This document shows, piece after piece, positions 22,375 to 32,059 of a stretch of DNA of 64,000 nucleotides. Location: assembly GCA_006937955.1 (NCBI GenBank), contig SSNP01000120.1, forward strand, positions 690,290 to 754,289, written 5' to 3'. Origin of the DNA: Pachypanchax playfairii. Its lineage: Eukaryota > Chordata > Actinopteri > Cyprinodontiformes > Aplocheilidae. Both the position numbers and the translations under genes were made by a program. How positions within the stretch are numbered: the first letter of the stretch is position 1; each line of letters starts with the position of its first letter. The notes beneath the pieces were generated by a model. It did not search any database. It had not been told where the DNA came from and worked only from the letters and a program-made list of their open reading frames with translations.

Positions 22375-23397
22375 ATGGCCAAGACCAAAGAGCTGTCAAA
22401 GGACACCAGAAACAAAATTGTAGACCTTCACCAGGCTGGGAAGACTGAATCTGCAATAGGTAAGCAGCTTGGTGTGAAGAAATCAACTGTGGGAGCAATT
22501 ATTAGAAAATGGAAGACATACAAGACCACTGATAATCTCCCTCGATCTGGGGCTCCACGCAAGATCTCACCCCGTGGGGTCAAAATGATCACAAGAACGG
22601 TGAGCAAAAATCCCAGAACCACACGGAGGGACCTAGTGAATGACCTGCAGAGAGCTGGGACCAAAGTAACAAAGGCTACCATCAGTAACACACTACGCCG
22701 CCAGGGACTCAAATCCTGCAGTGCCAGACGTGTCCCCCTGCTGAAGCCAGGACACGTCCAGGCCCGTCTGCGGTTTGCTAGAGAGCATTTGGATGATCCA
22801 GAAGAGGATTGGGAGAACATCATATGGTCAGATGAAACCAAAATAGAACTTTTTGGTAGAAACTCAACTTGTCGTGTTTGGAGGGGAAAGAATGCTGAGT
22901 TGGATCCAAAGAACACCATACCTACTGTAAAGCATGGGGGTGGAAACATCATGCTTTGGGGCTGTTTTTCTGCAAGGGGACCAGGACGACTGATCCGTGT
23001 AAAGGAAAGAATGAATGGGGCCATGTATCGTAAGATTTTGAGTGAAAACCTCCTTCCATCAGCAAGGGCATTGAAAATGAGACGTGGCTGGGTCTTTCAG
23101 CATGACAATGATCCCAAACACACCGCCCGGGCAACGAAGGAGTGGCTTCGTAAGAAGCATTTCAAGGTCCTGGAGTGGCCTAGCCAGTCTCCAGATCTCA
23201 ACCCCATAGAAAATCTCTGGAGGGAGTTGAAAGTCCGTGTTGCCCAGCGTCAGCCCCAAAACATCACTGCTCTAGAGGAGATCTGCATGGAGGAATGGGC
23301 CAAAATACCAGCAACAGTGTGTGAAAACCTTGTGAAGACTTACAGAAAATGTTTGACCTCTGTCATTGCCAACAAAGGCTATATAACAAAGTATTGA
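22375..23397 (+). CDS. Tc1-family transposase, intact
   Basis: A DDE transposase that cuts and pastes its own element at TA sites; it would act in the nucleus on the inverted repeats either side. The frame is 340 residues with no stops, the same length as Sleeping Beauty transposase. In order: a PAIRED-like helix-turn-helix (about 1-50), a GRPR-like basic stretch LPRSGAPRK (55-63), a second helix-turn-helix (about 70-120), and the catalytic domain. The triad is D153 in WSDETK, D244 in QHDNDPKHT and E279 in NPIENLW. With 34 residues between the last two, this is DD34E. A glycine-rich box is seen at KHGGGNIMLWG (187-197). The start ATG at 22375 is the only plausible one, 163 bp inside the left repeat. 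A long reverse-strand frame over 22428-23024 is a shadow. Whether the enzyme is active cannot be told from sequence. Confidence 0.95.
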   Translation: MAKTKELSKDTRNKIVDLHQAGKTESAIGKQLGVKKSTVGAIIRKWKTYKTTDNLPRSGAPRKISPRGVKMITRTVSKNPRTTRRDLVNDLQRAGTKVTKATISNTLRRQGLKSCSARRVPLLKPGHVQARLRFAREHLDDPEEDWENIIWSDETKIELFGRNSTCRVWRGKNAELDPKNTIPTVKHGGGNIMLWGCFSARGPGRLIRVKERMNGAMYRKILSENLLPSARALKMRRGWVFQHDNDPKHTARATKEWLRKKHFKVLEWPSQSPDLNPIENLWRELKVRVAQRQPQNITALEEICMEEWAKIPATVCENLVKTYRKCLTSVIANKGYITKY

Positions 23398-23413
23398 GAT
23401 TAACTTTTGTTAT

Positions 23414-23614
23414 TGACCAAATACTTATTTTCCACCATAATTTGCAAATAAATTCTTTAAAAATCAGACAATGTGATTTTCTGGATTTTTTTTCCTCATT
23501 TTGTCTCTCATAGTTGAGGTATACCTATGATGAAAATTACAGGCCTCTCTGATCTTTTTAAGTGGGAGAACTTACACAATTGGTGGCTGACTAAATTACT
23601 TTTTTGCCCCACTG
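23414..23614 (-). repeat. Right inverted repeat of the Tc1 element
   Basis: 201 bp, starting 16 bp after the transposase stop codon. Complementary to 22012-22211 with a single one-base indel. Confidence 0.95.
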
Positions 23615-23632
23615 TAATTAATCTGTAAACAC

Positions 23633-23671
23633 TGTGTGTGTGTGTGTGTGTTACACACTAACACACACACA
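23633..23671. repeat. GT/AC microsatellite pair forming a hairpin
   Basis: A (GT)n run is followed by TTACACACTAA and then (AC)n, so the two runs are self-complementary and could fold back. Confidence 0.75.
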
Positions 23672-23806
23672 CAGTTCCCACCTTGATAGAACCGGGGTGA
23701 CTGTGGTTTAGTGAGTAAAATGGTCATCTTTCAGTCAGAAGATTGGCAGGATAGATCCCAGCTTCCGCTGCCACATGTTGAAGTGTCCTTGGGTAAGACA
23801 TTGAAC

Positions 23807-24435
23807 TAGTGCTGGGCGATCATATGATCGAACTGCGTGATCACGATTATTTTCAGTTTGATCAAGGTGATCAACTGTGAGGCTATTTTCTCGTTCAAAC
23901 ATGGTGGAACCGTGGAGGCCCACTAGGGGGCGGTAATGTTCCCTGCTTATTATTTGCCTAACCTGTCATTGAACTACAAGAAGAAGCACAGCACTTTTTG
24001 TGCTACTGCAGAAAAAAACAGCAGAATGACCAAATGTGGTGCTGAAGACAGTGAAATAGATCCCAGTGTTTGATCTGAGTAGTCAGTGCTGATAAATTTA
24101 ATATTTTATTTGTTTTGCAATGTTTAATTCTGTAGCTACAAAGTAGCTAAACAGTATTGTTATTTAATATAAAGTGGTGTGAACAGTATATACATATATA
24201 AACATGTAGCATCACAGATAATGATAAAGTTTATATTTCAGGGTGTCTTAATAATCCAAGAGGAGACAATTTGTTTATTTTGTATCTTCGTCAATAAAAG
24301 ACTCAGAATGTTAATAAAAAGCATCATTAATATCTAGTTTCTGTATTTTTACATTTTGAGGTGCTTTAAACGGGTAAAATTTTTAAAAATCGTGATAAAA
24401 AAATGATCATTTTTTTGCCATATCGCTCAGGCCTA
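23807..24435. mobile_element. Non-autonomous hAT element inside a SINE
   Basis: Left end TAGTGCTGGGCGATCATATG and right end CATATCGCTCAGGCCTA are inverted. Flanking 8-mers CATTGAAC (23799-23806) and CACTGAAC (24436-24443) form a target duplication with one mismatch. The ends resemble those of the hAT element at 48271 (TAGAGCTGGGCGATATAA). No transposase remains. Confidence 0.8.
23920..23934 (+). promoter_or_regulatory. CTCF-like motif inside a hAT element
   Basis: CCACTAGGGGGCGGT closely matches the CTCF core on the plus strand. It lies within a transposon, so it may be a motif spread by transposition. Binding is not shown. Confidence 0.35.
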
Positions 24436-24545
24436 CACTGAACCCCGTGTAGCTCCCGATTTGTAAATTGGGTTGTGCGAATGCAAAAATTGTAGCATAA
24501 AAGTGCTTTGAGTGGTCAGTAAGTCTAGAAAAGTTCTATACAAGC

Positions 24546-25245
24546 ATGGACGTAGTTTTAGGGGGGGACACAGGGGACATGTCCCGTGCACTTTTTCAAA
24601 AGGCCATTTTGGTCCCCTGTACTCTGCAACTGTCCAAAAACAATGTTTCGCTACATTAAACAGAGATGGGTTGAGCACTAGGACCAAGCAGAAAACGGCC
24701 GTTTAAGATGAAGCCCGTCTCCCCTAGTTTAGCCCGCCTACCAGTTCCTCTTGTGTGATTGGCTGTGTCTGCTGTCACTCCCCCTTGCCTGTTTGCACAC
24801 TGCAGACAGACAGACCAGTGTGGTGGCAAGCTAACCTGCGGTCAGGTGTGCTGTGCAACTGTCGTTTGGCCGGCGTTTAGGTTTATGATGTCAAAGAGAA
24901 AAAAAGGCGACATAAGAGACTTTTTTAGAAGTCAAACTGTAAGTTACTCAAGGAAACGTGTTCCAGCCGTCCTTCAACACCTTCACTGGGTCCATAAAGC
25001 AGCATGTCCACCTTTATAGCCTCATCGTGTAAAAAAGCTCACAATAATCTTGAAACATGTATTCCTTTAGAATTGGGTGATAATGTTTAGCTACATGCTT
25101 TACAACCAGTCAAACCAAGGAAAATTGGGCTTAAAAGTAGCAATAGAAAACTAAAAGAAACAATGGAGGACACAGTAAACTGAAAGATTAGTTTTATGAA
25201 AAACACTTCTGTCCCCCCCACCTCATGTGTTGGGAACTGCGTTTG
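24546..25245 (+). mobile_element. Deleted hAT-type element with promoter and first exon
   Basis: The left end (ATGGACGTAGTTTTAGGGGG, GGACACAGGGGACATG) pairs loosely with the right end (CTGTCCCCCCCACCTCATGT, GGGAACTGCGTTT) as inverted termini. Inside is a short leader-like exon at 24885-24938 with a splice donor. It begins right at the 3' end of the SINE. The target duplication is not clear, so the hAT label rests on the termini and on the exon's resemblance to zinc-finger hAT transposase N-termini. Confidence 0.5.
24885..24938 (+). pseudogene. First-exon remnant of a hAT-like transposase
   Basis: ATG ATG opens an 18-codon frame MMSKRKKGDIRDFFRSQT that ends exactly at a consensus donor (ACT|GTAAGT), phase 0. 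The basic start followed by DIRDFF resembles the N-termini of fish TTF-type/ZMYM-like hAT transposases, as I recall them. The rest of the gene is missing from the element, so it cannot make an enzyme. Confidence 0.45.
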
Positions 25246-26927
25246 AATCCGATTTTGGTGATTTTAGCTAATGAGTTCATTAAAAATAATCACACTTTCC
25301 AAATTTGTACAAAACAGTGTCTAATCCAAAAAAAAGTCAGTACATGTTACGTCACCACATTTAAAGATCTGCTAGTTTGAGTAAATTAGTTTGATATCAT
25401 AAACTCAGTTTCAGTAAATCTTGATGCAAGTCCTATTTTATATCCTTTACACACATGTGTAATCACACAAATTGATTGTTCTGTTAAAAAAAACTTTTGA
25501 AACTTCAAAAATTTTAACAGTAACTAATGACAAAAACAAGTTTTGTTTTGAAAAGTCGTTTCCTGTGACAATAGTATATAAATTTATTCTAAATAAGTTT
25601 GCAGGCAGTTTCATTTGCCTATTGGCCATTTGACTAAAACACAGTACTTATCTGTAATAGATTTAAGACACATTTGTAGCAGAAACCTCAGAAAAAAACG
25701 TTTTTAATGGAAGGGCTTCTTTAATAAAAATCAACTTTTAAGGCATATTGTTGAAAAAAGCCATTATGATTATTAGTTAGTTTTATCAGCTACATAAATT
25801 GACTTGGATAAAGGGCTGTTTTCAATCCAATGATGTTTTATTATTAAAATTGTGTAGTGCCACACAAGACACAGTGCACATAACCATCTTCCCTTGATCT
25901 TACTACAGCTCGTATTTAGGGGAAATAGGCTTAAAGTTATTTTGAGGGTCTTTTTCATCCTGTCATAACTAATAAAGTGTACATTAACTACACTATTACA
26001 TGTTGTAGTAACACCCCACTCACAGCACATTGTTCCACCCACTCAACTCACCGCCAATACCACGATGAACCAGCACGACGTTGCCAAGGAATTTTTTTGG
26101 GCATTCCCAAAAACACAAGATGTATCAGGCCATAAAACACACCACCTTAAGAAGAGCCCACTGGGTTCCTAATACACACCTCTCAGGGACCATCCACTTT
26201 CTGGCAGGTTATTGATGCTATAGCTAGGTGATCATGTGTGGACGGCTTACATTTTAACCCAAAAGTTTTTTGTTTTTTTTATATTAGATGCTTTATGTGG
26301 CCTAATATTTACATATCGTATTGATATTAATTGCGGTATAAAAATGTTAAAAAAGCTAATGTAAATGATAAAACAAGCCACGAAAAACAGGAATATTGCG
26401 CTTATAGGAAAGACCTGCAGCACAATTTGAAACTCAATTTAATTTCAAGTAGCAATGAAAAAATAAAAGTGGCTGATTTACATAAAATGACATATCCAGA
26501 GCTCCAAAGGAGAGACAAATTAAAATAACTCTGCTGAGATGGTCTATTAGGCATTACATTATAAATCATGCATGATTATCTTTGTTCTCTGCAGCTGAAG
26601 CTAACTGACGTGAACTTGTGTATCATACAGAGTCGCTCTCTCTGGTGGGAGCTAACTGTGAGAAAGCAGCTTTGGAACATGAAGCAGGAAGCTGGGAGTG
26701 TGAAATTGAATTTCTATACCATGTGACAGGTTTTGTGAGGAGAGACGTCTGCTTTGCACCAAACGAGACATGACAGCTAGCGCTCCATTCACTGTGGAAT
26801 ACAGCTAAACTACAGAGACCTTGACATCCCTTTAAACTTTTCTCTGCCTTAGAACTGAGCTCTAATGAAGAGGGTGTCTGAGCAAACTTCTGGGGAAGGT
26901 ATGTTTGTACTCTGCTTCTCTATTTTA
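25246..26927. other. Non-coding stretch with one MITE end and a candidate conserved element
   Basis: 25678-25724 is a family A end, listed separately. 26550-26800 is unique, mixed-composition sequence with CATGCATGATTATC and TTCTCTGCAGCTG; it could be a conserved element. No coding exon could be supported. Confidence 0.35.
25678..25724 (+). mobile_element. Family A right-end fragment
   Basis: AGAAACCTCAGAAAAAAACG, then TTTTTAATGGAAGGGCTTCT and TTAA at 25721-25724. Only the last ~47 bp of the MITE are present. Confidence 0.7.
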
Positions 26928-27068
26928 GCCCTCGAGTACCGCCGTCCTGCATGTATTAGATGTTCCAACACAACTCATTTCAGTTGATGGTTGATTAACA
27001 AGCTTCTGCTGAACTGCAGTCTCCTGAATCAGGTGTGTTCAATCATCAAAAACATGCCGGACAGTAGT
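26928..27068. mobile_element. Decayed copy of the 42.3-kb hAT MITE
   Basis: CCTCGAGTACCGCCGTCCTG, CATGTATTAGATGTTCCAAC and, at the other end, AATCAGGTGTGTTC, ACATGCCGGACAGTAG follow the inverted-repeat sequence of the element at 42318-42530 with many changes and no intact termini. Confidence 0.55.
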
Positions 27069-27295
27069 ACGCTGTTACAACGCGTTTGTAGATGTTTATG
27101 ATTTGTGTGAAGTTAAATGTGAAGAAAAGCTGTATTTTTCTTGTAGAAGAAATAGTATTCAAATTTATTTTTAAGGTCAAAGTAATTGAGATTTTATTTT
27201 GAAGAGGCCCCACGCAGCCAGGAAGTTCTAAACAAAAACCTACTGAGTATTCTCTTAACTATGTTGACGCATGCATTGTCTCCAAACAAACTAGT

Positions 27296-27672
27296 AGGGA
27301 TGTCCCGAACAAGTTTTTTTGCTTTTGAGTCAGAGTCTGAGTCATTTGATTTTGAGTATCTACCGATACCGAATCCTGATCTAATTCTTCTAAAATATAT
27401 AAAAAAAGAATAAAAAAGGTCCAGACCACATACATTCTCAAGCTTTCCACTTCAAGCTACTTCCGTGTTCTACTTTGTGTCTTACCAGTAGCGTCTCTGC
27501 AACAAAGTGATGTAATGCCGTCCACGTTGCTGTGTCCGTGTAGACTCAAGAGGTGCCACTGCATAACTATTGATGCGTTGAAAAAAAAAAAAAGTCATAT
27601 ACATACATGTCCAAGTTCTGATCGGGAGGTATTGTGATCGGGCCCGATGTAATTGGATCTGGACATCCCTCA
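27296..27672. mobile_element. hAT-type MITE (TAGGGATGTCC ends)
   Basis: Left end TAGGGATGTCCCGAAC and right end TTGGATCTGGACATCCCTCA are inverted. The interior includes GATACCGAATCCTGATC and GATCGGGCCCGATG, typical of a common fish hAT repeat. A target duplication was not found. Fragments of the same family are at 50871 and 54243. Confidence 0.55.
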
Positions 27673-28183
27673 TGTCTCACCTCGTATGATTGACCTTATT
27701 TTGTATATTCCTTAAAAATGAATATCTGAATGGATAATTAAGATAAAACTATTGTCCCACACAAGTATCATTAACTGTAAAAAGGAGTGGTCTTAATTAT
27801 CAGATCATTAGTTGTAAAGCCAAAAAGACAAGAGCTAATGAGATAACATGCAGATTTCCCAAATCTGTTGGTTCCTTTACCTTAATACAACAAAAAGTAA
27901 CTAAATTAAAAGCACCTGTCTAATTTATGCCTACATGCCTGTAATAAAGAAGAAAAGAAATTAAATGTTATTGTTCAAAAAATAAATGCTAAAGAATTGT
28001 TAACAGACTTGTTAGTATCTCTAAAGAGATTATTACTCCTGCATATAGACACATTTCCAACTTGTTAACCTTAAATTAGAACCACAGCTGCCTTCAAGTT
28101 AATTTTAATCAGAGATTCAGCCTGTTTAAAGGGAAAAAACAAACTGTTGGGTAGTTTGGTATCATTGCTGCACCACACTGAAC

Positions 28184-28438
28184 ATGGAACAGATAAAGCA
28201 AAGACCAGAGCTGTCTGAGGAGCTCAGAGAGATTTTTAATCTCCATGTTAAAGATAAAGCCTACATCGTTTATGTTCCTGGGACAACAGCTGACTATATT
28301 ATTAAAATATATAAGGTTCATGGGACTGTAGCTGAGCTCCCAGGACATGGACTCAAGTGGAAAAACAACCTCAGGTTAATCAGATGGCTAGGGAGGATAG
28401 AAAAGATCAAAGTAACCCATCCAAAACCACCCAGCTGA
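28184..28438 (+). pseudogene. Decayed Tc1-type transposase N-terminus
   Basis: An 84-codon frame beginning MEQIKQRPELSEELREI keeps the pattern of a Tc1 PAIRED-like domain: ELSEELRE, an LH pair, YKVHGTVAELPGHG (compare the YKTTDNLPRSGAP of the intact element) and a basic tail LRLIRWLGR. No catalytic domain and no inverted repeats were found. It is a relic, not a gene; the match is by pattern and moderately uncertain. Confidence 0.45.
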
Positions 28439-28659
28439 ACTCCAGTGTCAGAGATTGCACCATCTGATTTTAAACCATAACAAATTCAATGAAGAAGAGC
28501 CAGGAGGCTCAACTACCACCAGAAAAACACATAAAAGTAAGACTATAATTCACTAAATCCATTGTTGAAACAATCAGAAGTTTCTCAAAAACTTTCTTTC
28601 AGGCTAATGATACCAAAAAAAGCTTTTTGGTCAGAGAGAGTTGTTTTTTTTATTTTTGT

Positions 28660-29194
28660 TTAAAGAGGCCCTTCCATAAAAAACTGTTTTTCTGAGGTTT
28701 CTGTTGAATATTTTAGCTCCACAGGTGTTCTTACCTTCATAGTGGGTGTGAATACAGGTCAACAACTTCTCTTTCAGTTTTAATCTCTCAAACTACACAG
28801 GTGGTGTCACAACTACTTTGTTCGTCAGTATTCATCAGCTCCCGCATTTGAAACCACGCCTAGCATGCTGCTGGCTAAAAGCTGTAGCATAAGATGTAGC
28901 AAACAGGAAGACACGATGTCTGACGTTGCCATGCACAGCGGGGCAGGAAACAGTATTCCTTGCTCTCATAGGCTAGTTTGTTAGCCAATCAGAGTCCAGC
29001 AAATTCGAAAAATGAATATGAACGAGCTGCAGTTGAAGCAGCCTGACGGAAGGAGCTGGAACCACCTGAATTTTAATGCAGACAGATTGAAAGGTCTGTT
29101 AATCAGTGTTTCCTGATGTTTTTTAGATATAAAATGTTTCATATTACAGGTTAATACACGAAGTCCTGAAATTTGTATGAAATGGCCTCTTTAA
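28660..29194 (-). mobile_element. TTAA MITE family A, copy A5
   Basis: It is full length in reverse, with TTAA at 28660-28663 and 29191-29194, and ends AGAGGCCCTTCC.. / ..GAAATGGCCTCT. It belongs to the subgroup carrying CCTGACGGAAGGAGCTGG and CCACCTGAATTTTAA (reverse orientation). The donor-like ATGAAGGTAAGAAC block is intact on the minus strand. Confidence 0.9.
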
Positions 29195-30305
29195 GGAGAA
29201 AGGGGACTTTGTATATGAGTAGAAGCATTCCCCCCACAAACTAAAAAATCAAAACATTTGTATCAAATGTCATTATGGTGTAAATAGTTAGATTCACTCC
29301 AATATGTTTGTTACCATTTCACTTAGTGTGGCTTAGTACATTTTTAGACATGTATTGGGTTCTGGAAAGCACTTTCAAACACTTACAAACTTTTTTTCAC
29401 AATACACTAACATTTCGTTATCATTGCTGTTAAAGAAATGCTATTTGCCAAAAGATCATTTTTATGCAAGCTCACATTCTGCCAAATGCCATTAAATGTA
29501 ATGTTTTTACTGAGCTGATGCTTTTTCAAGCATTTTCCTGGCAAAGGTAACTGACTAAGGAGCTGTTTTAAGTGTTGTAATGTAGAGGATGGATTATGTG
29601 AACACAGGCTATGTGACTAAATTTAATCAAGTTGTTTCAATGCCTGAATCCAACCAGGCTATATAGTATTTGCAGCATACATTAAACTAAAAAGGATATA
29701 AACCATGCCTGAAAAACAGAACTAGTCTAAAACCACAACATCGACATGAAGCTTTCTGTCCTGATTGAACAGCATGATGACTGTGTGCCAGTATCCAAAC
29801 TCAGATGGGTTTCTTTAATACAAAAAAAAAAACATCCTTCAGAGTGAAGACAGCCATGATACAGCCATGATACAGTTGTGCTCAAAATCCTCGTCAAATG
29901 TTTTTTTCTTTATTCCTGCTATTTTCTCCTACAAAATCTCCTCCCATGTGCACTGACCACCACCTCATCTCCGACCCAACGACTCTGTTAGGTTTCATCC
30001 ATGTATGGCTACACGCTAGAAGGTCAGTCCATGCTAGCACGACACTGCTCCGTAACACGGCTAGTGAAAGAGTTCCTGCTTCAGGTTTCCGAAGACTATT
30101 CCACATCGGTGTATATGGGGCACTACATTGTGGATACACTGCCAATGCACTTCCCAATGCTTCCCAAAATCTTGATATTCTGCCACTGTGATGATGCAAA
30201 TATACCGTCCACATTCAGGCTCATTATGTACGTTGTGGGGTCGGCATTTAGCGTGAAAGGAGCTTCAATCAGCTGCACATTTTCTCAGGAGCTCATAAAG
30301 AAGCA
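29195..30305. other. Non-coding stretch with one unexplained reading frame
   Basis: A plus-strand frame of 102 codons (30001-30309) and an overlapping minus-strand frame of 106 codons (29894-30214) cover the same segment. The plus frame runs straight into the next MITE, so its end is fortuitous. I recognise no domain in either. The segment is less AT-rich than its neighbours and may be a relic of an unidentified element. Confidence 0.35.
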
Positions 30306-30745
30306 TTAAAGACCCACTCCGATCATCTTTTGAGCTATTTTAAAAAGTCTCAGTGGTCTTTAAATTATGATTATGTTGTTTTTTACCACAAATCACAAAA
30401 CCTGTGCTGTTTTCTAGAAAGTAGTTTCTGTGTAGCTCACTAGCAATTCACCTCTGTGCTGTGGGCGGAACCGTTGGAGCGAAGGATTCCCCTGACCCTC
30501 CATGTTGCTGAGAACTCTCTGTATATGCTAGCGCTACTGCTTGCTATAAGCTAGCAGAGCTGGAGCTTGTGGCCCGCCCAGTGGATTTTCTACGTCACAA
30601 ATCCATTTTTTTAGACACATTTTTGATACCGATTCACTACAATTCAGCGATATTTAGAAATGCAATTTTGAGCTTAATTTTCTCAAAATATATCCGTATC
30701 AGACAAATGTCACAAGAACATGTTAACAACAGAGTGGGTCTTTAA
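30306..30745 (+). mobile_element. TTAA MITE family B, full length (copy B2)
   Basis: TTAA-AGACCCACTCCGATCAT at the left and AACAGAGTGGGTCT-TTAA at the right give inverted ends and TTAA on both sides. The right TTAA (30742-30745) is also the left TTAA of family A copy A6. Copy B1 at 1030 shares the first ~230 bp. It has no coding capacity. Confidence 0.85.
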
Positions 30746-31172
30746 ATAAGCCATTTCATACAAGTTTCAGGACTTTGTGGTTATTTCTTAAGTATTAACC
30801 AGTAATATGAAACATTTTATATCTAAAAAACGTCAGGAAACACTGATTAACAGACCTTTCAATCTGTCTGCGTTAAAATTCGGGTGGTTCCGGCTCCTTC
30901 CGTCAGGCTTCGGCAGCCGCTCGTTCATATTCATTATTCGAATTTGCTGGACTCTGATTGGCTAACAAACTAGCCTATTAGAGCAAGGAATACTGTTTCC
31001 TGCCCCGCTGTGCATGGCAACGTCAGACATCGTGTCCTTCTGTTTTCTACGTCTTATGCTAACAGCTTTTAGCCAGCAGCATGCTAGGCGTGGTTTCAAC
31101 TGCGGGAGCTGTGGAGCTAAAATATTCAACAGAAACCTCAGAAAAACAGTTTTTAATGGAAGGGCCTCTTTA
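30742..31172 (+). mobile_element. TTAA MITE family A, copy A6, internally deleted
   Basis: TTAA-ATAAGCCATTTCATAC to GGAAGGGCCTCT-TTAA. It is ~430 bp because the interior between GCGGGAGCT and GTGGAGCTAAAATATTC is missing; the two sides share GAGCT, so the deletion joined a short repeat. The donor-like block was lost with it. The left TTAA is shared with family B copy B2. Confidence 0.88.
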
Positions 31173-32059
31173 AATATACTCAGAGGGAAGTTTGACTATT
31201 ACACACTTGTAATAAGTGTTGAAACTTTTGGTCCGTACTGTAGTTGCATGGTAGTATTCTCAAAAATACCGTACTTTGCAGACTATTGAGCTCACCTACA
31301 CAATTAAAAAAACAACAGAGATTTGTACATATACAGGCTGCACTTGTCTGTAAGCTGCAGGTGTTTGTGTTGCAACATGAGATTTTTTTAAACTTTTAAC
31401 TTAATATGTATCGTAGCTGCTTTTTTGTGAACACGACTGGTTAAAAAAATCAAAATTCTGTAGCCTACAAGGAAAAGTCACTGATCTCCATGTTCATCTT
31501 CTTCCTGAGAACTAAACTCATGTGCAGTGGCTCTATTTCCTTCTTCTTCAGCCAGATTGATGCTTTTTAACTTGAAACCTGCATCACGTGCATTGTGTTT
31601 TCCATGATGAGGGCGTACATGTAGCAAAAAATGAAGAATTTAGTGTGAGTGTTTGATTAATTCCAACAGTTTCATTGGTCAGGTGGGACGAGACAAAATA
31701 TTTTGGCGCCACGAAAGCTCATTAGCTAAATCACTGGATCTCACTGTTTAAGCTGCAGTGTTCAAACCATGTGGATAAAAGTGACGAAAATTACGATAAC
31801 TTTTATAGGTGTTCATGGAAATTATGCAAGTTAAGCACAAATTAATGTGTATTTGAGTTTGACTCATAATTCTCTGCTGTGATTGTCCCATCTTAGCGTT
31901 GGCAACACCTGCTGTCACATGAGGGATGTCTTGTGCCTTTCAGTCAGATTCAGTGACTGTGTTTGTCAAATTATTTCATCAGTTTTGATTCAAGGCAACA
32001 TCTGATTCATGTGGATGTTGAATGGTTCTCGCTCGGAGGGATTTATTTAGCTGTTAGTG
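31173..32059. other. Non-coding stretch, no identified feature
   Basis: Unique sequence of ordinary composition between the MITE pair and the pyrimidine tract. No gene or repeat was recognised. Confidence 0.45.

Larger units (their letters stand above)
22012..23614 (+). mobile_element. Complete, apparently intact Tc1-like transposon (1,603 bp)
   Basis: Ends CAGTGGGGCAAAAAAGTA.. and ..TTTTTTGCCCCACTG are flanked by TA at 22010-22011 and 23615-23616. The ~200-bp inverted repeats differ only by one inserted A in the right copy. A single uninterrupted transposase gene lies between them. Long repeats with internal direct-repeat-like ends (GGAAAATAAGTATTTGGTCA) fit the IR/DR group that includes Sleeping Beauty and Passport. 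The near identity of the repeats implies a recent insertion. Confidence 0.95.
23693..24545 (+). mobile_element. tRNA-derived SINE interrupted by a hAT element
   Basis: The left part (23693-23806) reads GTGGTTTAGTGAGTAAAATG (box A-like), GGATAGATCCC (box B-like, decayed) and AGTGTCCTTGGGTAAGACAT. The right part (24436-24545) continues CTGAACCCCGTGTAGCTCCC and ends with GCTTTGAGTGGTCAGTAAG and CTAGAAAAGTTCTATACAAG. This is the standard order of a widespread fish tRNA-SINE. The hAT element 23807-24435 splits it and duplicates 8 bp. Confidence 0.75.

Noticed and set aside
22428..23024. 198-codon reverse-strand frame inside the Tc1 element
   Set aside because: It is the antisense shadow of the transposase gene and has no motif of its own.
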